A stretch of DNA of 64,000 bases from Marmoricola sp. URHB0036 (lineage in GTDB: Bacteria; Actinomycetota; Actinomycetes; Propionibacteriales; Nocardioidaceae), in the NCBI RefSeq assembly GCF_000426045.1, contig NZ_AUEP01000003.1:434001-498000 (forward strand), written 5' to 3'. Numbering within the stretch: position 1 is the first letter of the stretch; each line of letters starts with the position of its first letter. Position numbers and translations under genes: made by a program. Below the pieces are notes generated by a model, which searched no databases, was not told where the DNA came from, and was given only the letters and a program-made list of their open reading frames with translations. This document shows, in pieces, positions 8,670-17,809 of the stretch.

Positions 8670-10228
8670 AGCGGGTGATCGTCCTCGTGGTGCTGCAGGC
8701 GGTCGTGATCGGCAGCAGTGGGTACGCCGTCGCCCAGGCCCGCCAGCCCGATGCGGCGTACTCCACCGCGAAGGCGACCCTCGCCGACGTCGAGCGCACC
8801 CTCGACCTGTCCGGCACCGTCACGTCGACCGGTCGTCGCGACCTCGCCTTCGGCACCGACGGCACCGTCGCCAAGGTGTGGGTGAAGGCAGGGCAACGGG
8901 TGCACCGCGGGCAGGTGCTCGCACGACTCGACACGACGGCACTCGACGCCGCGGTGACCGAGGCCGTGGCGACGCTGGCCCGCGCCAAGGCCCAGCTGGC
9001 CAGCGACGAGGATGCCCAGGCCTCGGCCGTGACCGCGGCGGCGGGTCCCTCCGGCGGCGTGAAGAAACCCCAGAAGCCGCCGGCCCCCAAGCCGTCAGCG
9101 CCGACTGCCCCCTCGAAGCCCGACCCCGCCCTGCAGCAGGCGCTCGCCCAGCTCGCCGACCAGCAGAAGGCCGTGACCGCAGCCCAGTCGGACACCTCGG
9201 CGGCGATCGCTGCGGCCAAGCAGGCCCTGGCCGCCCAGAGCCAGGCCTGCCGGGCAGACGACGACCAAGATCCCGCTGCCTGCGCGTCGGCCCTCGAGGC
9301 CGTCCAGGACGCGCAGGACACCGTGGCCGAGAAGCAGGACGCCCTGGAGAGCGCCCTGTCCTCGCTGTCCGAGACGCTGACCCGGGCCATCGCCTCGGTC
9401 ACCAAGGCCAGCCAGTCGGGCGGTCAGGGCCAGGTCACCTCCTCGGGCCAGACCCAGGGTGCTCCGGCTGCGATGACAGCGACGGTCTCGCCGAGCTCGT
9501 CGGACAGCAGTGGCCAGAACGGCGGGACCGTGACCGCGGCCCGGCTGGCCCAGGACCAGGCCGACATCGACACTGCCGATGCGCGTCTCGACGAGGCCAG
9601 GGCGTCACGGCGGCTGGCGGTGCTGCGGGCGCCGTACGCCGGCCGGCTGCTCCAGGTCGACCTCGCCCGCGGCGACCAGGTGTCGACCTCCGACACCGCG
9701 GCGGTGATCGTCGGCCGGGGCGTCACCACCGTGACCACCTCGGTGAGCAGCACCCAGGTCCGCGGCGTACGCCGGGGGCAGTCCGTCACGGTCACGCCTG
9801 CCGGTTGGGCCACCTCCCTGCGTGGGACGGTGAGCGCCATCGGTCTGCTGCCGGACAGCTCGGGCGACTTCCCGGTGACCGTCACCGTGCAGTCCGGACG
9901 CACGGTCGCCGAGGGCAGCACTGCCTCGGTGTCGATCGTGACCGGCGTCGCGCGCCACGCCGTGACCGTGCCGACCTCGGCGATCAGCCGCACCGGCGCC
10001 CGCGCTGTCGTGCGCGTGCTGGCCCACGGCAGCGTCTCCCGCACGGTGGTGACCGTCGGCGTGGTCGGCAAGCGCCGGGTCAGCATCAGCCAGGGCCTGA
10101 AGGCGGGCGCGACGGTGGTGCTGGCCGACCTCGACGCCGCGGTGCCGAGCAGCACCACGAACAACAACCAGCCCCAGTTCCGCAACAGCGACATCGGCGG
10201 CGGGCCGGCCACGTTCGTCAAGCCCTAG
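8666..10228 (+). CDS. Second HlyD-family adaptor protein with long coiled-coil hairpin
   Basis: A 520-residue adaptor starting at a GTG that overlaps the preceding stop. It has an N-terminal anchor (VIVLVVLQAVVIGSSGYAV), a first lipoyl half (DGTVAKVWVKAGQRVHRGQ), a long Ala/Gln-rich coiled-coil region with a Pro/Lys-rich insert (about residues 130-155), a second lipoyl half (APYAGRLLQVDLARGDQV), and beta-barrel domains. It is longer than the first adaptor of this operon (408 residues) and differs in the hairpin. Its stop overlaps that of the convergent M23 gene (CTAG). Confidence 0.88.
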   Translation: MKRVIVLVVLQAVVIGSSGYAVAQARQPDAAYSTAKATLADVERTLDLSGTVTSTGRRDLAFGTDGTVAKVWVKAGQRVHRGQVLARLDTTALDAAVTEAVATLARAKAQLASDEDAQASAVTAAAGPSGGVKKPQKPPAPKPSAPTAPSKPDPALQQALAQLADQQKAVTAAQSDTSAAIAAAKQALAAQSQACRADDDQDPAACASALEAVQDAQDTVAEKQDALESALSSLSETLTRAIASVTKASQSGGQGQVTSSGQTQGAPAAMTATVSPSSSDSSGQNGGTVTAARLAQDQADIDTADARLDEARASRRLAVLRAPYAGRLLQVDLARGDQVSTSDTAAVIVGRGVTTVTTSVSSTQVRGVRRGQSVTVTPAGWATSLRGTVSAIGLLPDSSGDFPVTVTVQSGRTVAEGSTASVSIVTGVARHAVTVPTSAISRTGARAVVRVLAHGSVSRTVVTVGVVGKRRVSISQGLKAGATVVLADLDAAVPSSTTNNNQPQFRNSDIGGGPATFVKP

Positions 10229-11067
10229 GGTGTGACTCCGTGGAAGACCAGGGCCTGGTAGGGGTCGACCGGGTCGCCGCCGCCCGGGCGGACCTCGAGG
10301 TGGACGTGCGGTCCGGTGGTGTTGCCGGTGCTGCCGACGTTGCCGATCTGCTGGCCGCCGATGACCTGGTCGCCGACCTGCACGCCGATGGCGCTCTGGT
10401 GGGCGTACCAGAGCTCGGTGCCGTCGGGCAGGGTCTCGACGGTGCGGTTGCCGTAGGAGCCGGCGTAACCGGTCTCGGTGATGACGCCGTTGGCGACGGC
10501 GAAGATGGGCGTGCCCGAGGGGGCGGCGAAGTCGAGACCGGTGTGGTTGCTCGACCAGAGCCCGCCAGCCATGCCGAAGCGTGCGGTCAGGTGGTAGCCC
10601 TCGGTCGGCAGGTGCCACTGGTTCTTGGCGATCTGGCCGGCGCGGGCCTCGGCCGCCTTGCCCAGGGACTTCAGCTCGGCGTTGCGCTCGGCCGCCTGCT
10701 CCTCGGCTGCCTTCTGCAGCTTGGCGTCGGCGGCGTCCTGCAGGGCCTCCCGCTCGGAGTCACGGCTCAGCGCGCGGGCACGGGGGCCGCCGGTGTAGCC
10801 GACCGCGTCGGTGCCCGAGAGCTCCCGACCCTGGGAGGACAGGGCGATGGCGCTGTCGGCCGACTGCTGGGGGCCGACCGTGATCGCTCCGGCACCGGCC
10901 ACGACCAGGGCCACGAGCCCGGCGACGGTCGGCAACGAGGGGAGTCGTCGGGAGCGGCTGCGGCCCGGCTTCACGGCTCGGCGGCGGCCGGCTCCGGGCA
11001 TGGCAACGGGGGTTCCACCAGCCGCAGGGCGCTGCCTGCTGCGATGGTTCGCTCGATGCTGAGCCAC
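10225..11067 (-). CDS. M23-family peptidoglycan endopeptidase, membrane-anchored
   Basis: A 280-residue cell-wall hydrolase. A basic N-terminus precedes a membrane segment (about 45-65), a charged helix likely to be coiled coil (about 100-147), and a LytM/M23 domain. Zinc and catalytic residues are all present: H175 and D179 (HTGLD), H223 (YAHQS) and H256 (HVHLE). It should cleave peptide cross-links outside the membrane. The GTG at 11067, six bases after AGGA, is chosen; an in-frame TTG lies two codons upstream. No c-di-AMP riboswitch, often found before such genes in actinobacteria, is visible. Confidence 0.9.
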   Translation of the reverse strand: MAQHRANHRSRQRPAAGGTPVAMPGAGRRRAVKPGRSRSRRLPSLPTVAGLVALVVAGAGAITVGPQQSADSAIALSSQGRELSGTDAVGYTGGPRARALSRDSEREALQDAADAKLQKAAEEQAAERNAELKSLGKAAEARAGQIAKNQWHLPTEGYHLTARFGMAGGLWSSNHTGLDFAAPSGTPIFAVANGVITETGYAGSYGNRTVETLPDGTELWYAHQSAIGVQVGDQVIGGQQIGNVGSTGNTTGPHVHLEVRPGGGDPVDPYQALVFHGVTP

Positions 11068-11244
11068 GGGCAATCCTGTCGTTCCTTGGGCACGGGGGGC
11101 GACCCGTCACGATAACGGCAAGGTCACGCCCCGGGAAATTCAGGGTTTCTCTGCTGTGGATCAACGACGGAGCACGCCGGAGGCGACGGCGGCGTGACGT
11201 GGTGGGTGTCACTGTGCTCGCCGTCGCGCGCGCGGCGTACCCGA

Positions 11245-11250
11245 TAACCT
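11245..11250 (+). promoter_or_regulatory. -10 element, probable leaderless promoter of the B12-binding protein
   Basis: TAACCT ends six bases before the ATG at 11257, and no Shine-Dalgarno sequence is present, as expected for a leaderless transcript. Confidence 0.55.
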
Positions 11251-11256
11251 GCAGCC

Positions 11257-11652
11257 ATGTTGCGCATCGTGGTGGCCAAGCCGGGACTCGACGGCCATGA
11301 CCGGGGCGCCAAGGTCGTGGCACGGGCCTTGCGCGACGCCGGCCACGAGGTCATCTACACCGGCCTGCACCAGACGCCCGAGCAGATCGTCGAGACCGCC
11401 ATCCAGGAGGACGCCGACGCCGTCGGCCTGTCGGTGCTCTCGGGCGCGCACATGACGCTGTTCCGCAAGCTGATCGACCTGCTGGCCGAGCGCGACGCCA
11501 GCGACATCGTCGTCTTCGGCGGCGGCATCGTCCCCGAGGAGGACGTCGCCCCGCTGGAGGAGATGGGGGTGGCGAAGATCTTCACCCCCGGCGCGACCAC
11601 CACCGAGATCACCGGATGGGTCGCCGAGCACTTCTCCGAGCAGGACGCCTAG
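11257..11652 (+). CDS. Stand-alone cobalamin-binding domain protein (mutase small-subunit type)
   Basis: A 131-residue protein consisting only of the B12-binding Rossmann domain found at the C-terminus of methylmalonyl-CoA mutases. The base-off signature D-x-H-x2-G is at D12-H14-G17 (LDGHDRG); later GLSVLSGAH and VVFGGGIVP match the SxL and GG motifs that hold the cofactor tail. Similar free-standing proteins are the small subunits of heteromeric acyl-CoA mutases. No large subunit is next to it; mutAB at 48-52 kb has its own domain. Its partner is unknown. Confidence 0.85.
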   Translation: MLRIVVAKPGLDGHDRGAKVVARALRDAGHEVIYTGLHQTPEQIVETAIQEDADAVGLSVLSGAHMTLFRKLIDLLAERDASDIVVFGGGIVPEEDVAPLEEMGVAKIFTPGATTTEITGWVAEHFSEQDA

Positions 11653-11676
11653 CTCACTCGCGGGCTACTGGCCGGG

Positions 11677-13479
11677 CTACTGGAAGGTGAGCTGGCCGAC
11701 GACCGGCAGGCCGAGTGTGCTGCCCGAGTCGGGCCCGCTCATCACCGCGACCGGCTGCACCAGCGTGTTCCCGGCGTACGCCGCGTCGCTGGCCGCGATG
11801 GCCACCTGGATGCGGTGACCGGTGGCGAACCGGTGCACGATGCCCGGCAGCCGCACCGTCACCAGCTTGTTGGTGTCCGCGACGCGCATCGGGGCGATCA
11901 GGCGGTTCTTGAGCACCTTCGAGCCGTCGGGCGCGATGTCGTAGATCTTCGCGAACAGCACCAGCTGGCCGGAGGGTCCGCCGATCTGGGTGTAGCCGGC
12001 GGTCGGCGTGCTCAGCTTCAGCGTCACCTTGGGCGAGCCGACGACGTCGGCCGGCGCCGACAGCGGGTCGGTCGTGAACGAGACGAAGGTGCCCGGCGCG
12101 TCGCTCGGCGGCAGGTTGACCTGGCTGCCCTCGACACCGGAGGTTTCGGAGTACGACGTCGGCGCACCCGGCGCGTTGGCGTAGGACGCCGAGGAGGCAA
12201 CGGCGGCGGACCTCGTCGGGGTCAGCTCGTGGCCGCCGGTGAAGTACAGCGTGTGGTTGGGGTCCCAGGAGACCGTGCTGCTCCTGGCGTACGCCGCCCC
12301 GACGGCGGTGCCGGCCTTGGCCGCGGAGGTGTCGTACTTCACCCAGTCGCGGTAGTACTCGAAGTTCGGGCCGGTGCTGGCGCTGCTGACGCCCTTGACG
12401 TAGTGGTTCATCCAGTCCAGCAGCCGGTTGCCGAGGTAGCTGTCGCGCAGCGACTTCGCGCCGAAGTCGAGCTCACCGGGGACCGGCGTGGAGTCCGAGT
12501 GGCCCCACGACTGCCAGATCATCTTGACCGGCGTCTGCTGCGCCTGGAGCGATCGGTAGGTGGCGACCGCCTCGTTGAGGTTGAACAGCGTGTCCTTCTG
12601 GCCCTGCACCAGCAGGGTGGGGATCTTGATCCGCTTCACATAGCTCGCCACCGACGCGTGCTTGGCGAGCGCGACGGTGCCGGCGTCGGGGTAGCCCTGC
12701 GTGTTCAGCGCGATCGCGCCGATGCAGGCCTGGTCCACGAAGTTGGGGCAGACCCGGAGCGTCTCGGGGTCCTGGTTGGCGGTCTGGACGCCGCTGACGA
12801 TGCCGTCGCCGAAGAAGAGGTCGACCCACTCCTTCTTGGCCACGTTGCCCGGCGCCAGCGAGTAGGTCAGGTCGTTCCAGGTGATGATCGGGATGATCGT
12901 GTCGACGCGGGGGTCCTGCTCGGCCACGGCGTACTGGATCTGGCCGCCGTAGGAGCCGCCGATCATGCCCAGCCGCGGGTCGCCGGGCTTCTGCAGCGAG
13001 ATGTTGCGCAGGAAGTGCGGGGTGCTCGAGCCCTCGGTCAGGTAGGGGCGGGTGCCGGCGAAGACGTCGACCATCCCCTTGCCGGCCTTCCCGTCCCAGT
13101 CGGGGTCGTCCATCGTGATCTTGCAGTTGGTGTGGCCGAAGCCCAGGCCGGAGTAGCTGATCACGGCGTACCCCTGCTGCACGAAGCCCTTGCCGATCGC
13201 CGACTGGTTGCCGTCGGCCTTGTTGCCGCCGAATCCGTTGGTGGTCAGGATCGCCGGCACCTTGTGGGTCGCGCTGGCACCGTCGGGCAGGTACAGGTCG
13301 GCGTCGACCCGGCAGCTCTGCTCATCGGCAGGTCCCACCTTCACGTCGACGGTGATGGCCTGGACGCTGTAGCCGGGGGTGTCGTCGGTCGCGGCCGCGG
13401 CATGCGTGCCGGAGGTCAGGGCGAGGCCGGCGGCTCCGACGACGACCGCCGCCAGCACGGTGGTGAGGTTCTTGGGCAT
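11677..13479 (-). CDS. Secreted S15/CocE-type serine hydrolase
   Basis: A 600-residue exported protein with a signal peptide cleaved after about residue 30 (THAAAA). The alpha/beta-hydrolase core carries the nucleophile S176 in GGSYGG, as in X-prolyl dipeptidyl peptidases and cocaine esterase; a later DTLF-type loop and a GHSD-type His complete the triad. The last 180 residues form the jelly-roll domain typical of the CocE/NonD family. Substrate could be acylated or proline peptides. It is single on the minus strand with no clear ribosome-binding site. Confidence 0.85.
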   Translation of the reverse strand: MPKNLTTVLAAVVVGAAGLALTSGTHAAAATDDTPGYSVQAITVDVKVGPADEQSCRVDADLYLPDGASATHKVPAILTTNGFGGNKADGNQSAIGKGFVQQGYAVISYSGLGFGHTNCKITMDDPDWDGKAGKGMVDVFAGTRPYLTEGSSTPHFLRNISLQKPGDPRLGMIGGSYGGQIQYAVAEQDPRVDTIIPIITWNDLTYSLAPGNVAKKEWVDLFFGDGIVSGVQTANQDPETLRVCPNFVDQACIGAIALNTQGYPDAGTVALAKHASVASYVKRIKIPTLLVQGQKDTLFNLNEAVATYRSLQAQQTPVKMIWQSWGHSDSTPVPGELDFGAKSLRDSYLGNRLLDWMNHYVKGVSSASTGPNFEYYRDWVKYDTSAAKAGTAVGAAYARSSTVSWDPNHTLYFTGGHELTPTRSAAVASSASYANAPGAPTSYSETSGVEGSQVNLPPSDAPGTFVSFTTDPLSAPADVVGSPKVTLKLSTPTAGYTQIGGPSGQLVLFAKIYDIAPDGSKVLKNRLIAPMRVADTNKLVTVRLPGIVHRFATGHRIQVAIAASDAAYAGNTLVQPVAVMSGPDSGSTLGLPVVGQLTFQ

Positions 13480-13523
13480 GCCGCGTCAACGAGCCACCTG
13501 TGTCGGTGGTCACGCGACGGGTC

Positions 13524-14366
13524 TCAGGCGTGGACGCGGACGAACCCGGCGACCAGGCGCGCGAACTCCTCGGGGTGGGTTCGCGGCCACCAGTGGCCGG
13601 CCTCGACCTCGACGCGCGTCAGGTCGCGGCAGCGCGCTTCCAACCCCTCGTAGCTGCGGGTCGTCACGTAGGCGTCCTGGGTGGCCACGAGAGCCTGTAC
13701 TGGGATCGACGTGCGCCAGGGGTGCGGGTGGCGCAGACGGGGCAGGATGTTGGCGCGGTAGAGGTCGATGCTGTGCACCGCGTTGTCGCGCAGGTCGTCC
13801 TCCCAGGGCAGGCCGCGCGCGTGGGTGAGCAGCCGCTCGGGCAGCCAGGGGACCTGGAAGGCCCAGACGTACCAGCTGTGCAGGAACTGCGGCAGCATCC
13901 GCAGGCGACCTCGCCACGAGGAGGACAGGCTGGCGAGGTGGTCGAGCGAGGGGCCGCTGGCCGAGGAGTACGACGCGATCCGGCCCTCCAGCCGCGGGTC
14001 CCAGGTCTCGGCCGCGATCACGTCCCAGCCGGCGATCGAGCCCCAGTCGTGTGCCACGAGGTGGACCTGTGCGCCGGTGGGGAGGGTGGCGTCGAGGACG
14101 GCGATGAGGTCCTCGACCAGCAGCGAGGTGCGGTACGACGAGCGGCCGCTCGGCCTGCTGGACCGGCCCGAGCCGCGCACGTCGTAGGTGATCACGTGCC
14201 ACTCCGGGGGCAGCGACGCGGCGACCGGCTCCCACATCCGCTGGTCGTCGGGGAACCCGTGCACGAGGAGCAGGTGGACATCGGCGTCGCGGTCGCCGTA
14301 CTCGGTGACGTGGAGGGTGACCGGGGGAGTGACGAGCGGCGTGACCTGCGTCTCTTCGCGTTTCAC
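13524..14366 (-). CDS. Alpha/beta hydrolase with Asp nucleophile (epoxide hydrolase/dehalogenase type)
   Basis: A 280-residue cytoplasmic hydrolase. HGFPDD forms the oxyanion region, the nucleophile elbow is HDWGS (Asp instead of Ser), as in epoxide hydrolases and haloalkane dehalogenases, and the His is in GHWWPRTHP. Substrate is unknown. The GTG at 14366 is chosen because a TAGGGT hexamer lies six bases upstream without a Shine-Dalgarno, indicating leaderless translation. It is divergent from sucC. Confidence 0.85.
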   Translation of the reverse strand: MKREETQVTPLVTPPVTLHVTEYGDRDADVHLLLVHGFPDDQRMWEPVAASLPPEWHVITYDVRGSGRSSRPSGRSSYRTSLLVEDLIAVLDATLPTGAQVHLVAHDWGSIAGWDVIAAETWDPRLEGRIASYSSASGPSLDHLASLSSSWRGRLRMLPQFLHSWYVWAFQVPWLPERLLTHARGLPWEDDLRDNAVHSIDLYRANILPRLRHPHPWRTSIPVQALVATQDAYVTTRSYEGLEARCRDLTRVEVEAGHWWPRTHPEEFARLVAGFVRVHA

Positions 14367-14372
14367 GGACGC

Positions 14373-14378
14373 ACCCTA
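14373..14378 (-). promoter_or_regulatory. -10 element, probable leaderless promoter of the hydrolase
   Basis: TAGGGT on the minus strand ends six bases before the GTG at 14366. It is back to back with the sucC promoter region. Confidence 0.55.
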
Positions 14379-14404
14379 CGTTCCCCCACCCCCGGAGCCG
14401 GGAC

Positions 14405-14410
14405 TAAGGT
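14405..14410 (+). promoter_or_regulatory. Putative -10 element of sucCD
   Basis: TAAGGT lies 47 bases before the sucC start, leaving a leader that contains a small GGGGG-TCAA-CCCCC hairpin (14416-14429) and the ribosome-binding site GAAGGAG at 14441-14447. Confidence 0.4.
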
Positions 14411-14457
14411 CGGCTGGGGGTCAACCCCCTCCCCGACGTTGAAGGAGCCATCGAACC

Positions 14458-15621
14458 GTGGACCTGATGGAGTACCAAGCCAAGGAGCTCTTCGCCAAGC
14501 ACGGCGTGACCGTGACGCTCGGCAAGACCGTCGAGACCGCCGAGGAGGCGAGGGCCGCCGCCGAGGAGATCGGTGGCGTCACCGTGGTCAAGGCACAGGT
14601 CAAGGCCGGTGGCCGCGGCAAGGCCGGTGGCGTCAAGATCGCCAAGACGGCCGACGAGGCCTTCGAGCACGCCGGCAACATCCTGGGCATGGAGATCAAG
14701 GGCCTCACCGTCAAGCGCGTGCTGGTCGTGCCGGCGACGCCGCCGGTGGAGGAGTACTACTTCTCCTTCCTGCTCGACCGCTCCAACCGCTCCTACCTCT
14801 GCATCGCGTCCGTCGAGGGCGGCGTCGAGATCGAGGAGGTCGCCAAGACCAATCCCGACGCGGTCAAGAAGATCGCCGTCAACGCGCTCGAGGGCGTCGA
14901 CGAGGCCAAGGCGACCGCGATCGTCGAGGAGGCCGGGTTCCCGGCCGAGCTCAAGGACCAGGCGGTCGAGATGGTGCAGGCGCTGTGGAAGGTCTTCGTC
15001 GAGGAGGACGCCACGCTCGTCGAGGTGAACCCGCTCGCCCGGCTCGAGGGCGACAAGCTGGAGGCCCTCGACGGCAAGGTCTCCCTCGACGAGAACGCCG
15101 AGTTCCGCCACGAGGACCACGCGCAGTTCGAGGACAAGGACGCGGCCGACCCGCTGGAGGCCAAGGCCAAGGCCAAGGGCCTCAACTACGTCAAGCTCGA
15201 CGGCTCCGTCGGCATCATCGGCAACGGCGCCGGGCTGGTCATGTCGACCCTCGACGTCGTCGCGTACGCCGGCGAGAAGCACGGCGGCGTGACCCCGGCC
15301 AACTTCCTCGACATCGGTGGCGGTGCCAACGCGGAGGTGATGGCCAACGGGCTCGACGTGATCCTCAACGACGAGCAGGTCAAGTCGGTCTTCGTGAACG
15401 TCTTCGGCGGCATCACCGCCTGTGACGAGGTCGCCAACGGCATCGTCGGAGCGCTGGACATCCTCGGCGACGAGGCGACCAAGCCGCTCGTCGTACGCCT
15501 CGACGGGAACAACGTGGCGGAGGGCCGTCGGATCCTCGACGAGGCCAATCACCCCCTCGTGACGCTGGTGGACACCATGGACGGCGCGGCCGACAAGGCC
15601 GCCGAGCTGGCGAACGCCTGA
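14458..15621 (+). CDS. sucC: Succinyl-CoA synthetase (ADP-forming) beta subunit
   Basis: A 387-residue subunit, the usual family length. It converts succinyl-CoA, phosphate and ADP to succinate, CoA and ATP in the TCA cycle with SucD. The N-terminal ATP-grasp part starts [16 protein letters not shown] and includes [16 protein letters not shown]; the C-terminal CoA-ligase-like domain has NIFGGI-type ([10 protein letters not shown]) and RLDGNN motifs. The GTG start follows GAAGGAG by ten bases; the ATG two codons later is an alternative. Confidence 0.97.
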   Translation: MDLMEYQAKELFAKHGVTVTLGKTVETAEEARAAAEEIGGVTVVKAQVKAGGRGKAGGVKIAKTADEAFEHAGNILGMEIKGLTVKRVLVVPATPPVEEYYFSFLLDRSNRSYLCIASVEGGVEIEEVAKTNPDAVKKIAVNALEGVDEAKATAIVEEAGFPAELKDQAVEMVQALWKVFVEEDATLVEVNPLARLEGDKLEALDGKVSLDENAEFRHEDHAQFEDKDAADPLEAKAKAKGLNYVKLDGSVGIIGNGAGLVMSTLDVVAYAGEKHGGVTPANFLDIGGGANAEVMANGLDVILNDEQVKSVFVNVFGGITACDEVANGIVGALDILGDEATKPLVVRLDGNNVAEGRRILDEANHPLVTLVDTMDGAADKAAELANA

Positions 15622-15636
15622 GACGGAGAGAAGAAC

Positions 15637-16518
15637 ATGTCGATCTACCTCAACAAGGACTCCAAGATCATCGTCCAGGGCATGACCGGTGGGATGGGCT
15701 CCAAGCACACCACCCTCATGGTCGAGGCCGGCTCCAACATCGTCGGTGGCGTCAACGCCCGCAAGGCCGGCACCTCCGTCGAGCTCGGCGGCAAGGACCT
15801 GCCGGTCTTCGGCAGCGTCGAGGAGGCGATGAAGGAGACCGGCGCTGACGTGTCGGTCGTCTTCGTCCCCCCGGCGTTCACCAAGGACGCGTGCATCGAG
15901 GCCATCGACGCCGGCATCGGCCTGCTGGTCGTGATCACCGAGGGCGTGCCCGTGCAGGACAGCGCCGAGGTCTGGGCCTACCTGGACGGCAAGGCGACCC
16001 GGATGATCGGCCCCAACTGTCCCGGCATCATCACGCCGGAGGAGTCGCTGGCCGGCATCACGCCGCACACCATCGCCGGCAAGGGCCCGATCGGGCTGGT
16101 CTCCAAGTCGGGCACGCTGACCTACCAGATGATGTTCGAGCTGAAGGACTACGGCTTCACGACCGCCATCGGCATCGGCGGCGACCCGGTCATCGGCACC
16201 TCCCACATCGACGCCCTCGAGGCCTTCGAGAAGGACCCCGACACCAAGGCGATCGTGATGATCGGCGAGATCGGCGGCGACGCCGAGGAGCGCGCTGCCG
16301 ACTACATCAAGGACCACGTGACCAAGCCCGTCGTCGGCTACGTCGCCGGCTTCACCGCCCCCGAGGGCAAGACCATGGGCCACGCCGGCGCCATCGTCTC
16401 CGGCTCCTCGGGCACCGCCGCGGCCAAGAAGGAAGCCCTCGAGGCGGTCGGGGTCAAGGTCGGCAAGACGCCCTCGGAGACCGCCCAGCTGATGCGGGAG
16501 ATCCTCGAGAAGCTGTGA
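15637..16518 (+). CDS. sucD: Succinyl-CoA synthetase alpha subunit
   Basis: A 293-residue subunit carrying the CoA-binding Rossmann domain ([11 protein letters not shown]) and the phospho-histidine loop GHAGAIVSG, the site of the phosphoenzyme intermediate. It lies 15 bases after sucC with a GGAGAGAAG ribosome-binding site, so the pair is cotranscribed. A cluster of hairpins follows the stop. Confidence 0.97.
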   Translation: MSIYLNKDSKIIVQGMTGGMGSKHTTLMVEAGSNIVGGVNARKAGTSVELGGKDLPVFGSVEEAMKETGADVSVVFVPPAFTKDACIEAIDAGIGLLVVITEGVPVQDSAEVWAYLDGKATRMIGPNCPGIITPEESLAGITPHTIAGKGPIGLVSKSGTLTYQMMFELKDYGFTTAIGIGGDPVIGTSHIDALEAFEKDPDTKAIVMIGEIGGDAEERAADYIKDHVTKPVVGYVAGFTAPEGKTMGHAGAIVSGSSGTAAAKKEALEAVGVKVGKTPSETAQLMREILEKL

Positions 16519-16521
16519 CGG

Positions 16522-16607
16522 TTTGGCCGGGCGACCGGCCAAGATGTCACTGGAGGGGTGATGTTTCACCCCTCCACTGGAGGTTTGGCCGGGCACCCGG
16601 CCAAACC
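16522..16607. terminator. Three consecutive hairpins between convergent sucD and kynU
   Basis: Stem 1 pairs 16522-16530 with 16535-16543 (one G-U). Stem 2 is a perfect 10-bp stem, 16552-16561 with 16566-16575, loop TGTT. Stem 3 is a perfect 12-bp stem, 16582-16593 with 16596-16607. The arms of stems 1 and 3 share TTTGGCCGG, so they can also pair with each other. There is no T-tract, but the site lies between two convergent genes and suits a bidirectional terminator. Confidence 0.6.
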
Positions 16608-16621
16608 GCAGCGCCCTGTGA

Positions 16622-17809
16622 CTACGTGACCGCGTTCCTCTCCGCGTACGCCGGATCGCGATGCTCCTCGGCCGCCATCACCTGCTCGAGGCGATCCACT
16701 GCGGTGCGTACGTCGTCGAGGGTGTTGTAGAGGGGGGCGAAGCCGAAGCGGGCGATGTCGGGGTCGCGGAAGTCGCCGATGACCTCGCGCGCGATCAGGG
16801 CCTGGACGACGCCGTACGCCTGCTCGTGCCGGAGGGAGACCTGGCTGCCGCGACGGGAGTGCTCGCGCGGCGTCACGATCTCGAAGACACCTGGCAGGCG
16901 CTCCTCGACCAGCGCGATGAACAGGTCGGTCAGCGCGAGCGAGTGCTCCCGCAAGGAGTCGACCGAGACCCCGTCGAACGCTGCCAGCGAGGCCTCGAGC
17001 GCCGAGAGCGCGAGCACCGGCGGCGTGCCCGAGCCGAACGCCCGGATGCCAGGGGTGGGTTCGTAGTCGCGTGCCATCGCGAACGGAGACTGGTGTCCCA
17101 TCCAGCCGGTGATCGGCTGGCGGGCGGCGGCCTGGTGCTCGGGGGCGACCCACAGGAAGGCGGGGGAGCCGGGGCCGCCGTTGAGGTACTTGTAGGTGCA
17201 GCCCACCGCCAGGTCGGCGCCGGCCCCGGTCAGGTCGACAGGCACCGCGCCCGCCGAGTGGCACAGGTCCCACTGCACCAGCGCGCCCCGCTCGTGGGCC
17301 CCGGCCGTGATGGCGGCCATGTCGAACATGGCGCCGGTCCGGAAGTCGACGTGGGTCAGGTTGAGCAGGGCGACGTCCTCGTCGACCGCGGCCAGTGGGT
17401 CGGCAGGGTCGCACCAGCGCAGCTCGAGGCCCATCAGGTCCGCGACGCCGGCGATGATGTAGCCGTCGGTCGGGAAGGTGCTCGGCTCCACCACCAGCAC
17501 GTGCCGGTCCGGCCGCAGCCGCGCCGCGGCCACCGTCGTCTTGAACAGGCTGACGCTGGTGCTGTCCCCGAGGTGTACGTCGTCGGGGGAGACGCCGACC
17601 AGCGGTGCGATCTTGCCGGCGATCCGCTGGCTCAGCTCCATCCACTTCGCGTCGTTCCACGACCGGATCAGTCCCGCACCCCACTCCCGGCGTAGGACGT
17701 CGTCCAACCGCTCGGCGACCCCGGAGGGGAGCGCACCCAGCGAGTTCCCGTCGAGGTAGACCAGCCCCTCGGTCAGCTCGAACCCGCTCACCGGAGACTC
17801 ACCGGACAC
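16622..17809 (-). CDS. kynU: Kynureninase
   Basis: A 395-residue PLP enzyme that cleaves kynurenine (or hydroxykynurenine) to anthranilate and alanine in tryptophan degradation. Family hallmarks include YLDGNSLG near the N-terminus, DLCHSAGA (the Asp that pairs with the PLP nitrogen), and the Schiff-base Lys in TYKYLNGGPG. The GTG start at 17809 lies in an 11-bp repeat array 11 bases after the upstream gene's stop, with no ribosome-binding site, so translation is probably coupled. No other kynurenine-pathway gene is near. Confidence 0.93.
   Translation of the reverse strand: MSGESPVSGFELTEGLVYLDGNSLGALPSGVAERLDDVLRREWGAGLIRSWNDAKWMELSQRIAGKIAPLVGVSPDDVHLGDSTSVSLFKTTVAAARLRPDRHVLVVEPSTFPTDGYIIAGVADLMGLELRWCDPADPLAAVDEDVALLNLTHVDFRTGAMFDMAAITAGAHERGALVQWDLCHSAGAVPVDLTGAGADLAVGCTYKYLNGGPGSPAFLWVAPEHQAAARQPITGWMGHQSPFAMARDYEPTPGIRAFGSGTPPVLALSALEASLAAFDGVSVDSLREHSLALTDLFIALVEERLPGVFEIVTPREHSRRGSQVSLRHEQAYGVVQALIAREVIGDFRDPDIARFGFAPLYNTLDDVRTAVDRLEQVMAAEEHRDPAYAERNAVT

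Noticed and set aside
8647-11115. An 822-residue plus-strand frame over the second adaptor and the M23 gene
   Set aside because: It crosses two well-supported genes in opposite strands and is rich in Arg/Gly/Pro without domains.
11068-11256. Possible c-di-AMP (ydaO) riboswitch before the M23 gene
   Set aside because: The leader is short and I cannot find the conserved ydaO core; only a weak ribosome-binding site is seen.
11815-13653. A 612-residue plus-strand frame across the S15 hydrolase
   Set aside because: The minus-strand frame has a signal peptide, the GGSYGG nucleophile and a full-length family match; the plus frame has no recognisable motif.
13500-15425. A 641-residue plus-strand frame overlapping the hydrolase and sucC
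   Set aside because: It is out of frame with sucC and antisense to the hydrolase; both are clear genes.
14404-16596. A 730-residue open frame antisense to sucC and sucD
   Set aside because: It mirrors two certain genes; long antisense frames are expected at this GC content. Its composition (Gly, Asp, Val, Leu, Arg repeats) is that of a shadow.
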